Notes: generated by a model from the letters alone, not told the origin. A stretch of DNA of 64,000 nt from Altimarinus sp041659565 (GCA_041659565.1 JBAZXZ010000005.1:62001-126000), one strand, 5' to 3'; counted from the stretch's first letter, positions 11,197 to 21,485 are shown. Made by a program: numbers and translations.

Positions 11197-12780
11197 ATGA
11201 AAAAATTATTAATATTTATTACCTTACAATTTTTAGTACTGCTACCAGCTTTTGCAGATTGATTTCCTGCTCTTCCAATGTCTGTGTTTTGAACTATTAA
11301 AGATATAAAATGAGTAGATATTCCAGCTGGATCTGTTATTACATTTTATGATTGACAAAATAATCTGATTTCAACTTATACTACTGAAAAAAGTGGACAA
11401 TATGGTGGTAATACTGCTTTTGAAAAAGCTATTTCATTAAACCAATTTGAAGGATGACTTAAGATAAAAATCTTAACTTGAGGTAATACTTATACTATTA
11501 CTTCATCTGAAATTGATGATGCTAATTCATGAACTTCTTGCCCGGCAAAATCTAGTATTATATTTTTCTCTTGAGTTTGTAGATATAATTTAAATGTAAA
11601 TACTTGAGGATCATCGACTTGATGAGCTGTTACTTATACTTGATCAACAACATTTTCAACTTGAACAATTTCAAATTGAGGTAGTTTATCACTTAGTGGT
11701 TCAAATATTACAGTAAAATCTTTAGAATGAGATTATTTAAATCTGTCTTGAATTAGTGGTATAATAGTTTCTTGATTAGCTTGGAATTGAATATTGATTC
11801 CTCCAACTTCAGTTGCAAATTGATCTACAGAAAATGCTACTTCGTGAGAACTTGCAGGTTTATTTTCACAAAATACAACTAATACGATTCTTCAAACTAT
11901 AAAAGTCGGATGAGAGTCATGAGTAAGTCTACTTGCTAATTGATCTAATTTTAGAGTTAGCTTTACTGTTTCAGGAGCAAATCCTGGAACTACTTTGAAG
12001 CTTTTTAGATCAGTTGATTGAAATACTTGGGAAGTTAATTCTCCAGATTCTACTTGTACTTTGGATTCAAATAGATTATGTACATTTTATACTAATCATT
12101 TATCTTATTTTACTACTGTATTATCTACTACTAACACAAATACTTGAGGTGGTTCTACTTGATGAAGTTCAGGTGGTGGATGAGGTGGATGAAGTACTAT
12201 TAGTAATACAATAAGCCAAAATAATGTATCATCTACAATAAGTAAAAAAAATACAGTATCTACTACTACAAACAGTAATAATACTATTAAAAAAGAAGTA
12301 GTAGCAAGTAAAAAAATATTTCAAATTACATGAAAAATGGTTGCTTTATCAAAAGACGATAAATACAAAAAATTAGCAACAATGTTATCTAAATGAGATG
12401 AAGTAGAATTAATAAATGTAATAGAGTGAGATATAATTTTGGTAAAAGTAACAAAATCATCTAAACAATCTAAAATCTGATTAGAATGATATATGAAATT
12501 GTCTAAAGATTTAAAAGTTGTTACAAGTAACTCAAAAAGTTTAGAAACAACATCTATTAAAAAAACATATAAAGTAATATGAAAATTAGTTGCTTTGTCT
12601 AAAGATGATAAATATAAAAAATTATCTACAATGTTATCTAAATGAGATGAAGTAGAATTAATAAATGTAATTGAATGAGATGTAGTTTTAGTAAAAGTAA
12701 TAAAATCATCTAAACAAACTAAAATCTGATTAGAATGATATATAAAACTATCTAATGATTCGTTAATAATAAAAAAATAA
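11197..12780 (+). CDS. Exported protein with duplicated C-terminal SH3-like domain
   Basis: A 527-residue protein with a signal peptide (MKKLLIFITLQFLVLLPAFA). Residues 20-90 resemble a carboxypeptidase-regulatory or prealbumin-like beta domain (ITFYDGQNNLISTYTTEKSG). A Ser/Gly-rich linker with a run of Gly, much of it TGA, follows near residue 335. The C-terminus holds two near-identical copies of about 75 residues (KMVALSKDDKYKKLATMLSKG and KLVALSKDDKYKKLSTMLSKG), each ending IGLEGY, which look like SH3-type envelope-binding units. It follows the 997-residue surface protein and ends before a strong terminator. Confidence 0.7.
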
Positions 12781-12832
12781 AAACTTATACAAAATTCACA
12801 AAATCTTCACTATAAATAAATTGACTAAAACA

Positions 12833-12873
12833 CAAATAAGATTACTATAAATTAGTAATCTTATTTGTATTTT
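12833..12873 (+). terminator. Intrinsic terminator
   Basis: CAAATAAGATTACT (12833-12846) pairs perfectly with AGTAATCTTATTTG (12854-12867), followed by TATTTT. It closes the two-gene surface-protein unit. Confidence 0.85.
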
Positions 12874-12955
12874 AATAATAATTTTGTCACTTTTTTCTTT
12901 AAAAAATGTTATAAGGTATGTAAGCCTTAAAATTTTATTTTTTAATTATTTATAT

Positions 12956-15265
12956 ATGAGAAAAACAATTAAAGTACTGATGCTTTTGACTTTCTCCTAT
13001 TTTTTTTATGTTAATGCATCATATGCAGCAGTAGAAGATACTCAAGTAATTGATAAATTAAATGATACTAATACTACAAATCTTCAATTTGATTTCAAAC
13101 TTAAGAAATTTGAAAGTTGTGAAGATATGTCAAATGTGCTGACTAATTATATGAAAAAGTATTATAATCAAAGACCTATTTATTATAGATGAGGTTGATT
13201 GGATGATGTGCTTTGAACTACAACTGATGCTGTAATGGAAAAATCAGCAGTTACAACAGAAACTCTAACTGCATCATCAAATGCTTGAGATTATAGTAAG
13301 ACAAACACTCAAGTTGCTTGAGTTGATGAATCAGAAATAGTAAAAACAGATTGAAAATATATTTACTATGCTGTTGATTCTTATGATTATAATAAAAATG
13401 TTTCAAACAAGGTTATATATATAGTAAAAAATGATAATGGAAAAATGAATTTGGTTAAAAAGGTTAGATTACCAGAACATTTTAATAGTATAGAGCTTTA
13501 TGTTCAGGAATGAAAATTGATTGTTCTTGCAAATGGTTATCCAGTTCAAGCTTTTCAAAAACAATTTTGGGGAGGATGAATGGATGCAAAAACATATATA
13601 ATAGTTTTTGATACTACTGATATTGAAAAGTTAACATTACTTAAACTTTATATGACAGAATGAGCTTATACTCAATCAAGATTAATTAAAGACAATTTAT
13701 ATCTTATTTGAAGTAAATATTTTGATTACTATACTCTTTATTCTTGAGTACAAAATGTAGATGATTTAAAAGTTAACCCAAATGATGTTATATCAAATGA
13801 ACTTGATTTAACTTATACTACAGATGCAGAGAAACAAAATCTTAATTTAAAATGAAAAGATTTGCCATATGAAGTTTCTTCTTGAGAATCAGTTAATTGT
13901 AGTGATGTAGAATATCTATTACCTGATGACTCCACAGTTGAAAAATATAGTTTTAATCCTTCTTTTAATATAGTTTCAATAGTAAATTTAGCAGATTTAA
14001 AAGCTCCAATAAAAAACAAAGTAGTTTTTTGAGATATCAGAGAAATTCATATGAGTTTAGATTCATTATATATGACAAGTTATTTATATACAAACTATGA
14101 TTTTAGATGTGGACCTGGATTTATGTGTCCAATGATGTGGTATCCAAGAGGTGAGAATACATTAATTCATAAGTTTGATATACAAGATAATGCTGATTTA
14201 GCATATAAAGATAGTGCTATAGTTTCTGGAAATCCACTGAATCAATATAGTATGGATGAATACAATTCTGATTTTAGGATTATAACAAGTTCATGGTATC
14301 CAGAAAGATGAACAAACTTATTTGTTCTAGATAAAGATCTAAAAAAAGTTTCTGCATTGACTTGACTTGCAAAAGATGAGACATTTCAATCTAGTAGATT
14401 TATAAAAGATAAATTGTTTTTAGTAACATTTAAACAAATTGATCCACTTTTTGTAATAGATTTAAAAGACAATGCTAATCCTAAAATATTATGAGAACTA
14501 AAAATTCCAGGTTATAGTACATATTTACATCCTTATGACGAAAATCATCTTATAGGACTTGGATATGATACAAAAACAAACCAATGGGGATGAACTCAAA
14601 ATGCTTGAATAAAAGTTGATTTATATGAGATTAATTATGATAAAAAATGTGGGGATACAAATCTGACTATAGATGAACAAAAATTATGTAGTGATTGAAC
14701 TTATAAATGAATTATAGTAAAACAACAACATACTCTTACTATTTGAGATGTATGAAGTTATAGTGAAGCTCTGAATAATCCTCGTATGTTTGTATGGAAT
14801 GATACAAAAAAACTTCTTTTCTTACCAGCAAATATATATGGTTCATATGATGAAACTACTTACAAGTATAAAGATTTCTATAGTGGATTGTTTGTAATCA
14901 ATATTGATAAAGATAAATGAATTAAAGAATTATATAGAACTACACATATTGATGATTCTATGTTTGAAGAAGCTAGAAAAAAAGAATGTGATACTTATAT
15001 ATCTCAAATAAAAACAGGAAGTACATGTACAAAACTAATTGATGGAACGACTTATTGTCCACCACAAAATACATATATTCCAGAATATTGTTATGAATGA
15101 GCAAGTATATCTGATTATGTAGCACAACAAAGTTGGAAATACAGTAATTATTTCATAAAAAGAGCACTATATATATGAGATAATTTCTATTCTATATCAG
15201 ATAGTAAAATTAAATCAAACAATATAAGTACATTTGCAAATGTTTGAACAGTAGAATTAAAATAA
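12956..15265 (+). CDS. Secreted beta-propeller domain protein
   Basis: A 769-residue protein with an N-terminal signal segment (VLMLLTFSYFFYVNASYAA). The sequence matches the secreted beta-propeller family: FESCEDMSNVLTNYMKKY, then TNTQVAGVDESEIVKTDGKYIY, then blade-like repeats with LIVLANGYP, YTQSRLIKDNLYLIG and FQSSRFIKDKLFLVTFKQIDP. Conserved Cys pairs occur late (residues 560-700). Function is unknown; related proteins lie at the cell surface. It is preceded by TTGTCA at 12884 and TGTTAT at 12907, a weak promoter. Alone in its transcription unit, ending before a hairpin. Confidence 0.82.
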
Positions 15266-15281
15266 GAGTTTAGTAAAATTT

Positions 15282-15324
15282 AATAAATCCCTTGATTTTT
15301 TTATAAATCCAGGGATTTATTTAT
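15282..15324 (+). terminator. Hairpin after the beta-propeller gene
   Basis: AATAAATCCCT (15282-15292) pairs with AGGGATTTATT (15311-15321) around an inner GATTT/AAATC stem. The T-run after it is weak, so termination is likely but not certain. Confidence 0.5.
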
Positions 15325-15325
15325 A

Positions 15326-15449
15326 TATCCAAACTAAATTAGTTTTCATATTTTTTATAGCAAATGAAAACTGTCTGAGTCCCAAATTTATTTGGTCGAG
15401 TTTTTGAAATTTGCGAGAAAATTAGGAAAACTAATTTAGTTTGGATATA
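15326..15449. repeat. Inverted-repeat element with a structured core
   Basis: Arms TATATCCAAACTAAATTAGT (left, from 15326) and ACTAATTTAGTTTGGATATA (right, to 15449) are perfect complements and enclose about 75 bases. The core contains ACTGTCTGAGTCC and GGTCGAGTTTTTG, resembling the core of the element at 28854-28940. It lies between the beta-propeller gene and infA and looks like a MITE-like or REP-like insertion, although a non-coding RNA cannot be excluded. Confidence 0.7.
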
Positions 15450-15532
15450 GTCAAAAGAATTTAAAAAAAAGATTTGACTTATAGATTTTTTTATATAGAC
15501 TAGCCCCACAACTTTTATAAAAAGTATTTTCT

Positions 15533-15763
15533 ATGTCTAAACAAGAAGAAAAAATTGAGGTTGAGTGAATTATAATTAAGTCACTCCCAGGATTGGTTTT
15601 TGATGTTCAATTACCTGAAGATTTTTGATGACAAATTGTCAAATGATATCTAAGCTGAAAAATGAGGAATAATTTTATAAAGCTTATTGAATGAGATAGG
15701 GTTTTATTGGAATTAAGTCCTTATGATTTAAATAAATGAAGAATAGTTTTTAGAAAAAAGTAA
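15533..15763 (+). CDS. infA: Translation initiation factor IF-1
   Basis: Small OB-fold factor that binds the ribosomal A site during initiation. The 76-residue protein has the IF-1 pattern EGIIIKSLPGLVFDVQL, GYLSGKMRNNFIKLIEGDRV and the ending LSPYDLNKGRIVFRKK. The initial residues are slightly extended relative to most homologues. TGA-Gly occurs at EGI, GGQ, YLSGKM and NKGR. It opens the ribosomal-protein cluster and rpmJ follows 28 bases later, as in many bacterial alpha operons. Confidence 0.95.
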
Positions 15764-15791
15764 ATTTTAGTTTATTTTTTATTTCGATATT

Positions 15792-15905
15792 ATGAAAGTA
15801 AGACCATCTGTAAAAAAAATATGTAATGATTGTAAGATAATAAAGAGAAATGGTATTGTTAGGGTTATTTGTAAACATCCTAATCATAAACAAAGACAAG
15901 GGTAA
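15792..15905 (+). CDS. rpmJ: 50S ribosomal protein L36
   Basis: A 37-residue L36 with zinc ligands Cys11, Cys14, Cys27 and His32 in the CNDC...C....H arrangement. The start MKVRPSVKKIC is canonical. It lies between infA and rpsM. It is too short for ordinary ORF calling, and it contains no TGA codon. Confidence 0.96.
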   Translation: MKVRPSVKKICNDCKIIKRNGIVRVICKHPNHKQRQG

Positions 15906-16019
15906 GAACAGTAATAATGAATAATGAATAATGAATAATTAAGTAAAAAGCTTAAATTCAAATTCATTCAAATTATTAATTGTTAATTGTTAATTATTAA
16001 TTGTTAATTATTAAAAATT
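15906..16019 (+). repeat. Low-complexity leader between rpmJ and rpsM
   Basis: Starts with tandem AATAATG-type units (AATAATGAATAATGAATAAT) and ends with TTAATTATTAATTGTTAATT units. The two tracts are largely complementary and could form a long weak hairpin. Similar TTAATTATTAATT tracts precede rpsK, rpsD, rplQ and rpsL. Confidence 0.6.
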
Positions 16020-16385
16020 ATGGCTAGAATAGCTTGAGTAAATTTACCAAATGGTAAACATGTAGAAATAGCTTTGACATATATATATTGAGTAGGAAGA
16101 CCTCTTTCTAATGTTATTTTAGAAAAGTTAAAAATTGAGAAGACTAGAAAGATAGAGACTTTAGAAGAATCAGAGTTAGATTTAATAAGAGATGAATTAA
16201 AAAGTCGTGTAATTGAATGAGATTTAAGAAGATTTGTTTCTTCAAATATAAAAAGATTACAAGAAATAAATTGTTATAGATGACAGAGACATTCTAAAAA
16301 ATTACCTGTTAGATGACAAAGAACAAAAACAAATGCTAGAACAAGAAAATGAAAATCTTTAGCTGTTGCTTGAAAGAAAAAATAA
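16020..16385 (+). CDS. rpsM: 30S ribosomal protein S13
   Basis: A 121-residue S13 located at the head of the small subunit. The start MARIAGVNLPNGKHVEIALTYIYG and the C-terminal CYRGQRHSKKLPVRGQRTKTNARTRKG are textbook S13. Gly in the first of these motifs is TGA. The C-terminal tail is Lys-rich. It lies before rpsK as in the standard alpha operon, with a low-complexity leader in between. Confidence 0.97.
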
Positions 16386-16486
16386 AACAATAAACAATGA
16401 ATATTAATAGTGAGTAATTAACGTTATTTATTATTAAATATTACTTAATTGTTAATTATTAATTGCTAATTATTAATTTATAAATT

Positions 16487-16876
16487 ATGGCTAATAAAGT
16501 AAAAAAAGCAAAGAAGACTAAAAAGATTATACAAAAATGACAAGTTCATATCTTGGCATCTTTTAACAATACTTTAGTGAGTGTTACTGATGAAAAATGA
16601 AATGTTTTAACATGGTCTAGTGGTTGATTGGCTTGATTTAAATGAGCAAGAGAAGCTACTCCTTATGCAGCCCAAGTTGCAGCAGAACAAGCTGTTACTA
16701 AAGCTAAAAATCTGCATTCTATGGAGATGGTTGATGTTTATATAAAATGAATTTGAGCTGGAAGAGAACAAGCTATAAGATGAATTATTTCTTGAGGACT
16801 TGAATTGAAGGCTATATTTGATATAACTCCAGTTCCTCATAATTGATGCAGACCAAAGAAAACAAGAAGTCTATAA
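16487..16876 (+). CDS. rpsK: 30S ribosomal protein S11
   Basis: A 129-residue S11 that forms part of the platform near the mRNA exit. Conserved blocks are ILASFNNTLVSVTDEKGN, WSSGGLAGFKGAREATPYAAQ, and the ending TPVPHNGCRPKKTRSL. The Gly-Gly of SSGG is GGT-TGA and the other Gly are TGA. It lies between rpsM and rpsD, each separated by about 100 bases of AT-rich repeats. Confidence 0.97.
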
Positions 16877-16972
16877 AAATAAACAATGAATAATTAATGA
16901 TGAAAAAATAGTTATAAAAACTTTTTTTCCATTAAATATTAATTATTAATTATTAATTATTAATTTTAATTT

Positions 16973-17596
16973 ATGCGCTATACTTGACCAAAGAAAAAAT
17001 TATGTAGGAGAGAAGGTATAAATCTATTTTGAACAGAAAAATACGATTTAGATAAATCAAAAAGAACATTATTGAGATCTAGAAAGACAAGTGAATTTTG
17101 AGTTCAACTTAGAAAAAAACAATTAGCAAAGAGAATGTTTTGATTATCTGAAAAACAATTCTTTTCTTATTATACAAAAGCTATAAAAAGTAATTTAGAG
17201 TGAACAACTTGAGAAAAAATGTTGAAATTGTTAGAACTTAGAGTTGATAATGTTGTTTATAGAGCTAACTTTGCAAGAACAAGAATGCAATCTAGACAAT
17301 TTGTTGGACATGCTCATTTTAAATTAAATTGAATAAAAATTGATATTCCTTCAATTGCTTTAAAAGTAGGGGATGTTTTAGAATTAAGAGATAAATTAAA
17401 AGAAAGTCCCCTTTATAAATCTTTGTTAGAAGAATTGGATGAGTTTTCTAAACAAAATAAAGGAAAAGTTTCTAGTTTTAATTGGATTGATGTAGATCCA
17501 AAAAATCTAAAGATTACAATTAAATCAATTCCTGAAAAACAAGATTTTGATCAAATTATTGATATACAAAAAATCATAGAATTTTATTCTAAATAA
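16973..17596 (+). CDS. rpsD: 30S ribosomal protein S4
   Basis: A 207-residue S4, an early 16S rRNA binder and often the translational repressor of the alpha operon. Visible are MRYTGPKKKLCRREGINLFG, then RKTSEFGVQLRKKQLAKRMFG, and the S4 RNA-binding domain LLELRVDNVVYRANFARTR with RQFVGHAHFKLNG. Length is normal. A mostly 'ATTAATT' tract precedes it, and rpoA follows after 30 bases. The C-terminal extension (IPEKQDFDQIIDIQKIIEFYSK) matches S4 in outline. Confidence 0.96.
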
Positions 17597-17626
17597 TAAC
17601 CTCTTTATTTTTATAATTCTAAAAGC

Positions 17627-18607
17627 ATGCATATCATACACAAAGAAATTTGAGTACCTAAAATTTTAGAACAAGAAATTAATATAAATTCTTCTAAGTT
17701 TATAATTGGACCATTACCAAGATGATACGGTATAACTATAGGAAATTCTTTAAGAAGAGTTTTGTTATCTAGTATACCTTGAACTAAAGTTACATGAATA
17801 AAAATTAAATGAATAAGCCACGAATATACTACAATTCCATGAATAAATGATAGTATAATTGACATAATGTTAAATTTTAAAGATCTTATAATAGATAAGA
17901 AAGAACCTTGAATAGAATGGTTAAAATTGACAAAAAATAAAGCTTGAACAGTAACTGCTGCTGATATAAAAACTAGTGCATGAATTGAAATAGTAAATAA
18001 AGATTTATATATAACAAAAATTGATAAAGATTGAATATCTCTAGATATTGAAATTAGAGTTGAAAAATGAATTTGATATATGAGTATAGAGGATTTAAAA
18101 GAAAGAGAAAATGATTTAGATGTATTATATATAGATGCAAATTTTTCTCCAGTATTAAATGTAAAATATGATATACAAAGTACAAGATTTTGAAATATAC
18201 TAAATTTAGATTCTTTAGAATTAATTATTACAACTAATTCTGTAATTTCTCCAGTAGATGCACTTAAATTTTCTTGAGATATGTTAACTTCATATTACTC
18301 AATATTTAACGAGGAGGCTTTACAAGTAGAATGACATTTTATTTGAAGTGTAAAAGAATTAATAAACAAAGAGAAAAAAGAAATAAAAGAAGAACTAGAA
18401 AAGGAAACATATACTCCAATCGAGATTATGGGACTTTCTCCAAGAACTTTAAATGCACTTATCAATTGAAGTATTCTTTCTGTAGAACAATTAACAAAAT
18501 GTACTGAAACTAAATTATCTTCTATAAAATGATTTGGTAAGAAAGCTATGACAGAAATAAAAGATGCATTATGGGAAAGATGACTCAAATTACTTTGAGA
18601 CGAGTAA
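17627..18607 (+). CDS. rpoA: DNA-directed RNA polymerase alpha subunit
   Basis: A 326-residue alpha subunit. The N-terminal domain has the assembly motifs GPLPRGYGITIGNSLRRVLLSSIPG and the segment SPVLNVKYDIQSTRFGN. The C-terminal domain (residues 262-326) has the helix-hairpin-helix IKGFGKKAMTEIKDAL used for UP-element and regulator contact, following MGLSPRTLNALINGSI. The two are joined by a Glu/Lys-rich linker. Many Gly are TGA. It lies between rpsD and rplQ as expected. Confidence 0.97.
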
Positions 18608-18674
18608 AAATAATTTCGAAAATTATTCTGTACCAGAGAGTGGTATAATTATTAATTATTAATTATTAATTGTT

Positions 18675-19034
18675 ATGAGACATAGATGTAGAAAAAATCT
18701 TAAATTTAATGGAAAAGATTTTCAACAAAGGAAAGCTATGGAGAGAAGTTTGATAACAAATTTTTTCTTACATAAAGCTATAAAAACTACTGAAAAAAAA
18801 GCTAAGTTTGTAGTTCCTATGATTGATAAACTTATAAATGTAGCTAATAATAAAGATGAAATGAATGCTATCAGACAAATTATGACTTATGTTTATACAA
18901 AAGAATCGTCTGTAGAATTATTTAAAAATATAGCTCCAAAATGTAAAGGTAAAACTTCTGGTTTTACAAGAATTACTCCAATTAAATATAGAGATGGAGA
19001 TAATGCTAAAGTAGTATTACTTGAATTAATTTAG
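18675..19034 (+). CDS. rplQ: 50S ribosomal protein L17
   Basis: A 119-residue L17, near the peptide exit. MRHRCRKNLKFNGKDFQQRKAM is the family's conserved opening, and it ends GFTRITPIKYRDGDNAKVVLLELI. All its Gly are GGN, so it reads cleanly in the standard code as well, which is unusual for this window. The 'TTAATTATTAATT' tract lies directly upstream of the ATG. Confidence 0.97.
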   Translation: MRHRCRKNLKFNGKDFQQRKAMERSLITNFFLHKAIKTTEKKAKFVVPMIDKLINVANNKDEMNAIRQIMTYVYTKESSVELFKNIAPKCKGKTSGFTRITPIKYRDGDNAKVVLLELI

Positions 19035-19053
19035 TTTTTTAAGAATGTTTTAA

Positions 19054-19485
19054 ATGAAAACAATTAACCCAAAACAATTAGACACATTAGAAAGAAAATG
19101 GTATGTTGTAGATGCTAAATGACAAACACTAGGTAGACTAGCATCTAAAATAGCTATAATTCTTAGATGAAAAGACAAAGTTAATTTTGCAACTTATGTT
19201 GATAATTGAGATTATGTTGTTGTATTAAATTGTGATAAATTTAATGTAACTTGAAATAAAATGAGTGATAAAATGTATTATACACATTCAGGTTATTTAG
19301 GATGATTAAAACAAGCAAATTTAACTGATTTATTAGAAAAGAAACCAACTAAAGCACTAGAATTAGCTGTAAGTTGAATGCTACCAAAGAACAAACTTAG
19401 AGCAGATATGATTTCTAGATTAAAATTAGTTACATGAGTAGAACACAAGTTTGGAGCTCAAAGCCCACAGGAATTAAAATTATAA
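19054..19485 (+). CDS. rplM: 50S ribosomal protein L13
   Basis: A 143-residue L13, an early 23S rRNA-binding assembly protein. WYVVDAKGQTLGRLASKIAIILRGKDK and the late AVSGMLPKNKLRADMISRLKL are diagnostic. Gly positions in AKGQ, LRGK and VSGM are TGA. It is 19 bases after rplQ and 19 bases before rpsI, so the three are surely one transcript. Confidence 0.97.
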
Positions 19486-19504
19486 TTTAATAAGTATTAT
19501 TTTT

Positions 19505-19897
19505 ATGAGTGATAAATATATTTTTTCTGTTTGAAAAAGAAAAACAGCAACAGCTCAAGTGAGACTTTTTGAAGGAAGTAAAGAATCTACTATAAATTGA
19601 AAAAATATAGGAGACTATATAACTAGAAAAGATTTATTTGATGTAGTTTTTTCTCCTTTAAAGTTATGTAAAGCTAAAGATGGTTTTTTCTTTGAAGTAA
19701 AAGTTACTTGATCTTGAATATCAGCTCAAGCACAAGCTATAAAACATGGATTATCTAAGATTTTAGCTTGAAAACAAGAGACTTTTAAAAAGATTTTAAA
19801 GTCTGCTTGATTTTTAACTAGAGATTCAAGAATTGTTGAAAGAAAGAAACCTGGGTTACATAAAGCGAGAAAAGCAACTCAATGGTCTAAACGTTAA
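19505..19897 (+). CDS. rpsI: 30S ribosomal protein S9
   Basis: A 130-residue S9 whose C-terminal tail contacts the P-site tRNA. The start SVGKRKTATAQVRLFEGS and the ending GFLTRDSRIVERKKPGLHKARKATQWSKR are typical, including the terminal SKR. Gly in SVGKRK is TGA. It is paired with rplM as in most bacteria. Confidence 0.97.
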
Positions 19898-20014
19898 TTA
19901 TCCCTTAGGGACTATTGTTATATATTAATAATGAACAATAAATTTTATTTAGAATTCATTTATTAATAATCCCTTTATAGGGGTATATAATTATTAATTA
20001 TTAATTATTTTAAA
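19898..20014 (+). other. Spacer between rpsI and rpsL with hairpin
   Basis: Holds TATCCCTTAGGGAC near 19900, TAATAATGAACAATAAAT, and TAATCCCTTTATAGGGGTATA near 19965-19986, followed by an ATTATTAATTATTAATTATT tract up to rpsL. The CCCTTTATAGGGG hairpin may be regulatory or a terminator remnant. Confidence 0.4.
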
Positions 20015-20440
20015 ATGCCTACTATTAATCAATTAGTTAAAAAAAGCAGAGTTGATAAAGTTAAGAAAAGTAAAGCTCCAGCTTTACAAGTTACTAAAAA
20101 TTCTATTTTATGAGTTATAAATACTTCTAGAAAAGGTAATCCTTTAAAAAGATGAGTTTGTACTAAAGTTACAACTATGACTCCTAAGAAACCAAATTCG
20201 GCTCTTAGAAAAGTAGCTAAAGTAAGACTTACAAACTGATATGAAGTAAATGCTTATATAGGTTGAGAATGACATAATCTTCAAGAACATTCTGTTGTTA
20301 ATATAAGAGGATGAAGAGTTAAAGATTTACCATGAGTAAGATACCATATCGTAAGATGATTACTTGATTGTGAATGAGTAAAAAATAGAAATCAATGAAG
20401 AAGTCTATATGGTGCTAAAAGACCAAAAGCTAAAAAATAA
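20015..20440 (+). CDS. rpsL: 30S ribosomal protein S12
   Basis: A 141-residue S12, part of the decoding centre. [63 protein letters not shown] and the late YGAKRPKAKK are all conserved. The decoding-loop Lys of TPKKPNS is present, as in streptomycin-sensitive strains. Gly is largely TGA, including GGRVKDLPG. It is followed by rpsG without fusA or tuf nearby. Confidence 0.97.
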
Positions 20441-20444
20441 TACC

Positions 20445-20474
20445 TTGTCATCCTGAATTTAGTTCAGGATCTAT
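20445..20474. repeat. Short palindrome of the TCATCCTGAA family
   Basis: TTGTCATCCTGAATTTAGTTCAGGATCTATGA, where TCCTGAA pairs with TTCAGGA. It is a short or degenerate member of the dispersed palindromic repeats, between rpsL and rpsG. Confidence 0.6.
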
Positions 20475-20516
20475 GATACATTTGTTATATAGTAAAATAA
20501 AAACAAATACACATAA

Positions 20517-20552
20517 CTCGTAGTAAGTTAGCAATTACTGAAGTTACACGAG
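20517..20552 (+). promoter_or_regulatory. Hairpin in the rpsL-rpsG intercistronic region
   Basis: CTCGTAGTAA (from 20517) pairs with TTACACGAG (to 20552) with one bulge, around the loop GTTAGCAATTACTGAAG. In E. coli the same gap binds S7 for feedback repression; a similar role here is only inferred from position. Confidence 0.3.
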
Positions 20553-20583
20553 ATAAATAATTTTAATTGTTAAATATATAAAA

Positions 20584-21012
20584 ATGACTAAAACAGATAA
20601 CTTGCAAGAAAAATTTACAAATTATATAATGTTTTCTTGAAAAAAAAGTATTGCATTAGAATTAATGGAGAAGACATTTGAAGAAATAAAAAATAAATGA
20701 CAAAAAGATCCTAAAGCTATATTTATTAAAGCTTTAGAAAATGTAATGCCAAAAATCGAAGTAAGACCAAAAAGAGTTTGAGGTTCTATATTTCAAGTTC
20801 CTCAAGAAGTAAAACCAAATAGACAATTATTTTTAGCATCTAAATGGATTATAACAGCAGCTAGAAATAAAAAATGAGGATCATTTGTTAAATTTTTATC
20901 AAATGAATTAATAGATGCAGCCAATGAGACAGGTGATTCTGTAAAAAAGAAATTAGATGTATACAAAATGGCTGAAGCAAATAAAGCATTTGCAAGATTT
21001 GCTAACAAATAA
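20584..21012 (+). CDS. rpsG: 30S ribosomal protein S7
   Basis: A 142-residue S7 that nucleates assembly of the small-subunit head. Conserved parts are ALENVMPKIEVRPKRVGGSIFQVP, KWIITAARNKKGGSFVKFLSNEL and the ending DVYKMAEANKAFARFANK. It is about 14 residues shorter than E. coli S7, because the usual N-terminal PRRR tail is missing; only MTKTDNLQEKF precedes the core. The start is the only suitable ATG. Confidence 0.95.
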
Positions 21013-21071
21013 AACAATCTGTGATTGTTAAACAAAAAACATAAACTTTTTAACTTTTAACTAAATTTAGT

Positions 21072-21344
21072 ATGGCTCACAAGAAGGCTCAGTGATCTAC
21101 TACCAATGGTAGAGATTCCCAAGCAAAAAGACTTGGTGTGAAAATTTACGGTTGACAAAAAGCAATATCATGAAACATAATTATAAGACAAAAAGGTAAT
21201 AAATTTTGGCCAGCAGAATGAATTTCTCAAGGTCATGATTTTACTTTATTTGCTACAAAAGAAGGTACAGTAAGATTTTTCCAAAAGAAAAATAAAAAAT
21301 TTGATGGAAGAATTTATGTAAATACTTATGTAACTGTTGATTAA
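21072..21344 (+). CDS. rpmA: 50S ribosomal protein L27
   Basis: A 90-residue L27 near the peptidyl-transferase centre. MAHKKAQGSTTNGRDSQAKRLGVKIYGGQ shows the family opening, with direct MAHKK and no cleaved N-terminal extension, and GISQGHDFTLFATKEGTV follows. Its usual partner L21 is not adjacent. It is the last gene of the cluster, before a strong terminator. Confidence 0.96.
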
Positions 21345-21360
21345 TAGATAAAAATTTACA

Positions 21361-21400
21361 AACAAAAAAACTAACAAATTAATTTGTTAGTTTTTTTGTT
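21361..21400 (+). terminator. Terminator of the ribosomal cluster (40-bp perfect palindrome)
   Basis: AACAAAAAAACTAACAAATT is followed by its exact reverse complement, giving a full stem with T7 on the plus strand and A7 on the minus strand. It lies 16 bases after rpmA. Confidence 0.85.
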
Positions 21401-21445
21401 TTATATAAAACAGATTTTGAATATTAAATTACCATTGTAATTAAA

Positions 21446-21485
21446 AAGAACTGATAAAATCATTTTTATCAGTTCTTATTTTTAA
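21446..21485. terminator. Bidirectional terminator between rpmA and the pilin gene
   Basis: AAGAACTGATAAAA (21446-21459) pairs with TTTTATCAGTTCTT (21464-21477), followed by ATTTTT. On the minus strand the arm is followed by T-rich sequence, so it can stop the convergent pilin gene as well. Confidence 0.75.

Noticed and set aside
20517..20552. Possible tRNA in the rpsL-rpsG gap
   Set aside because: Only one stem forms, with no cloverleaf and no T-loop sequence; kept as a hairpin.
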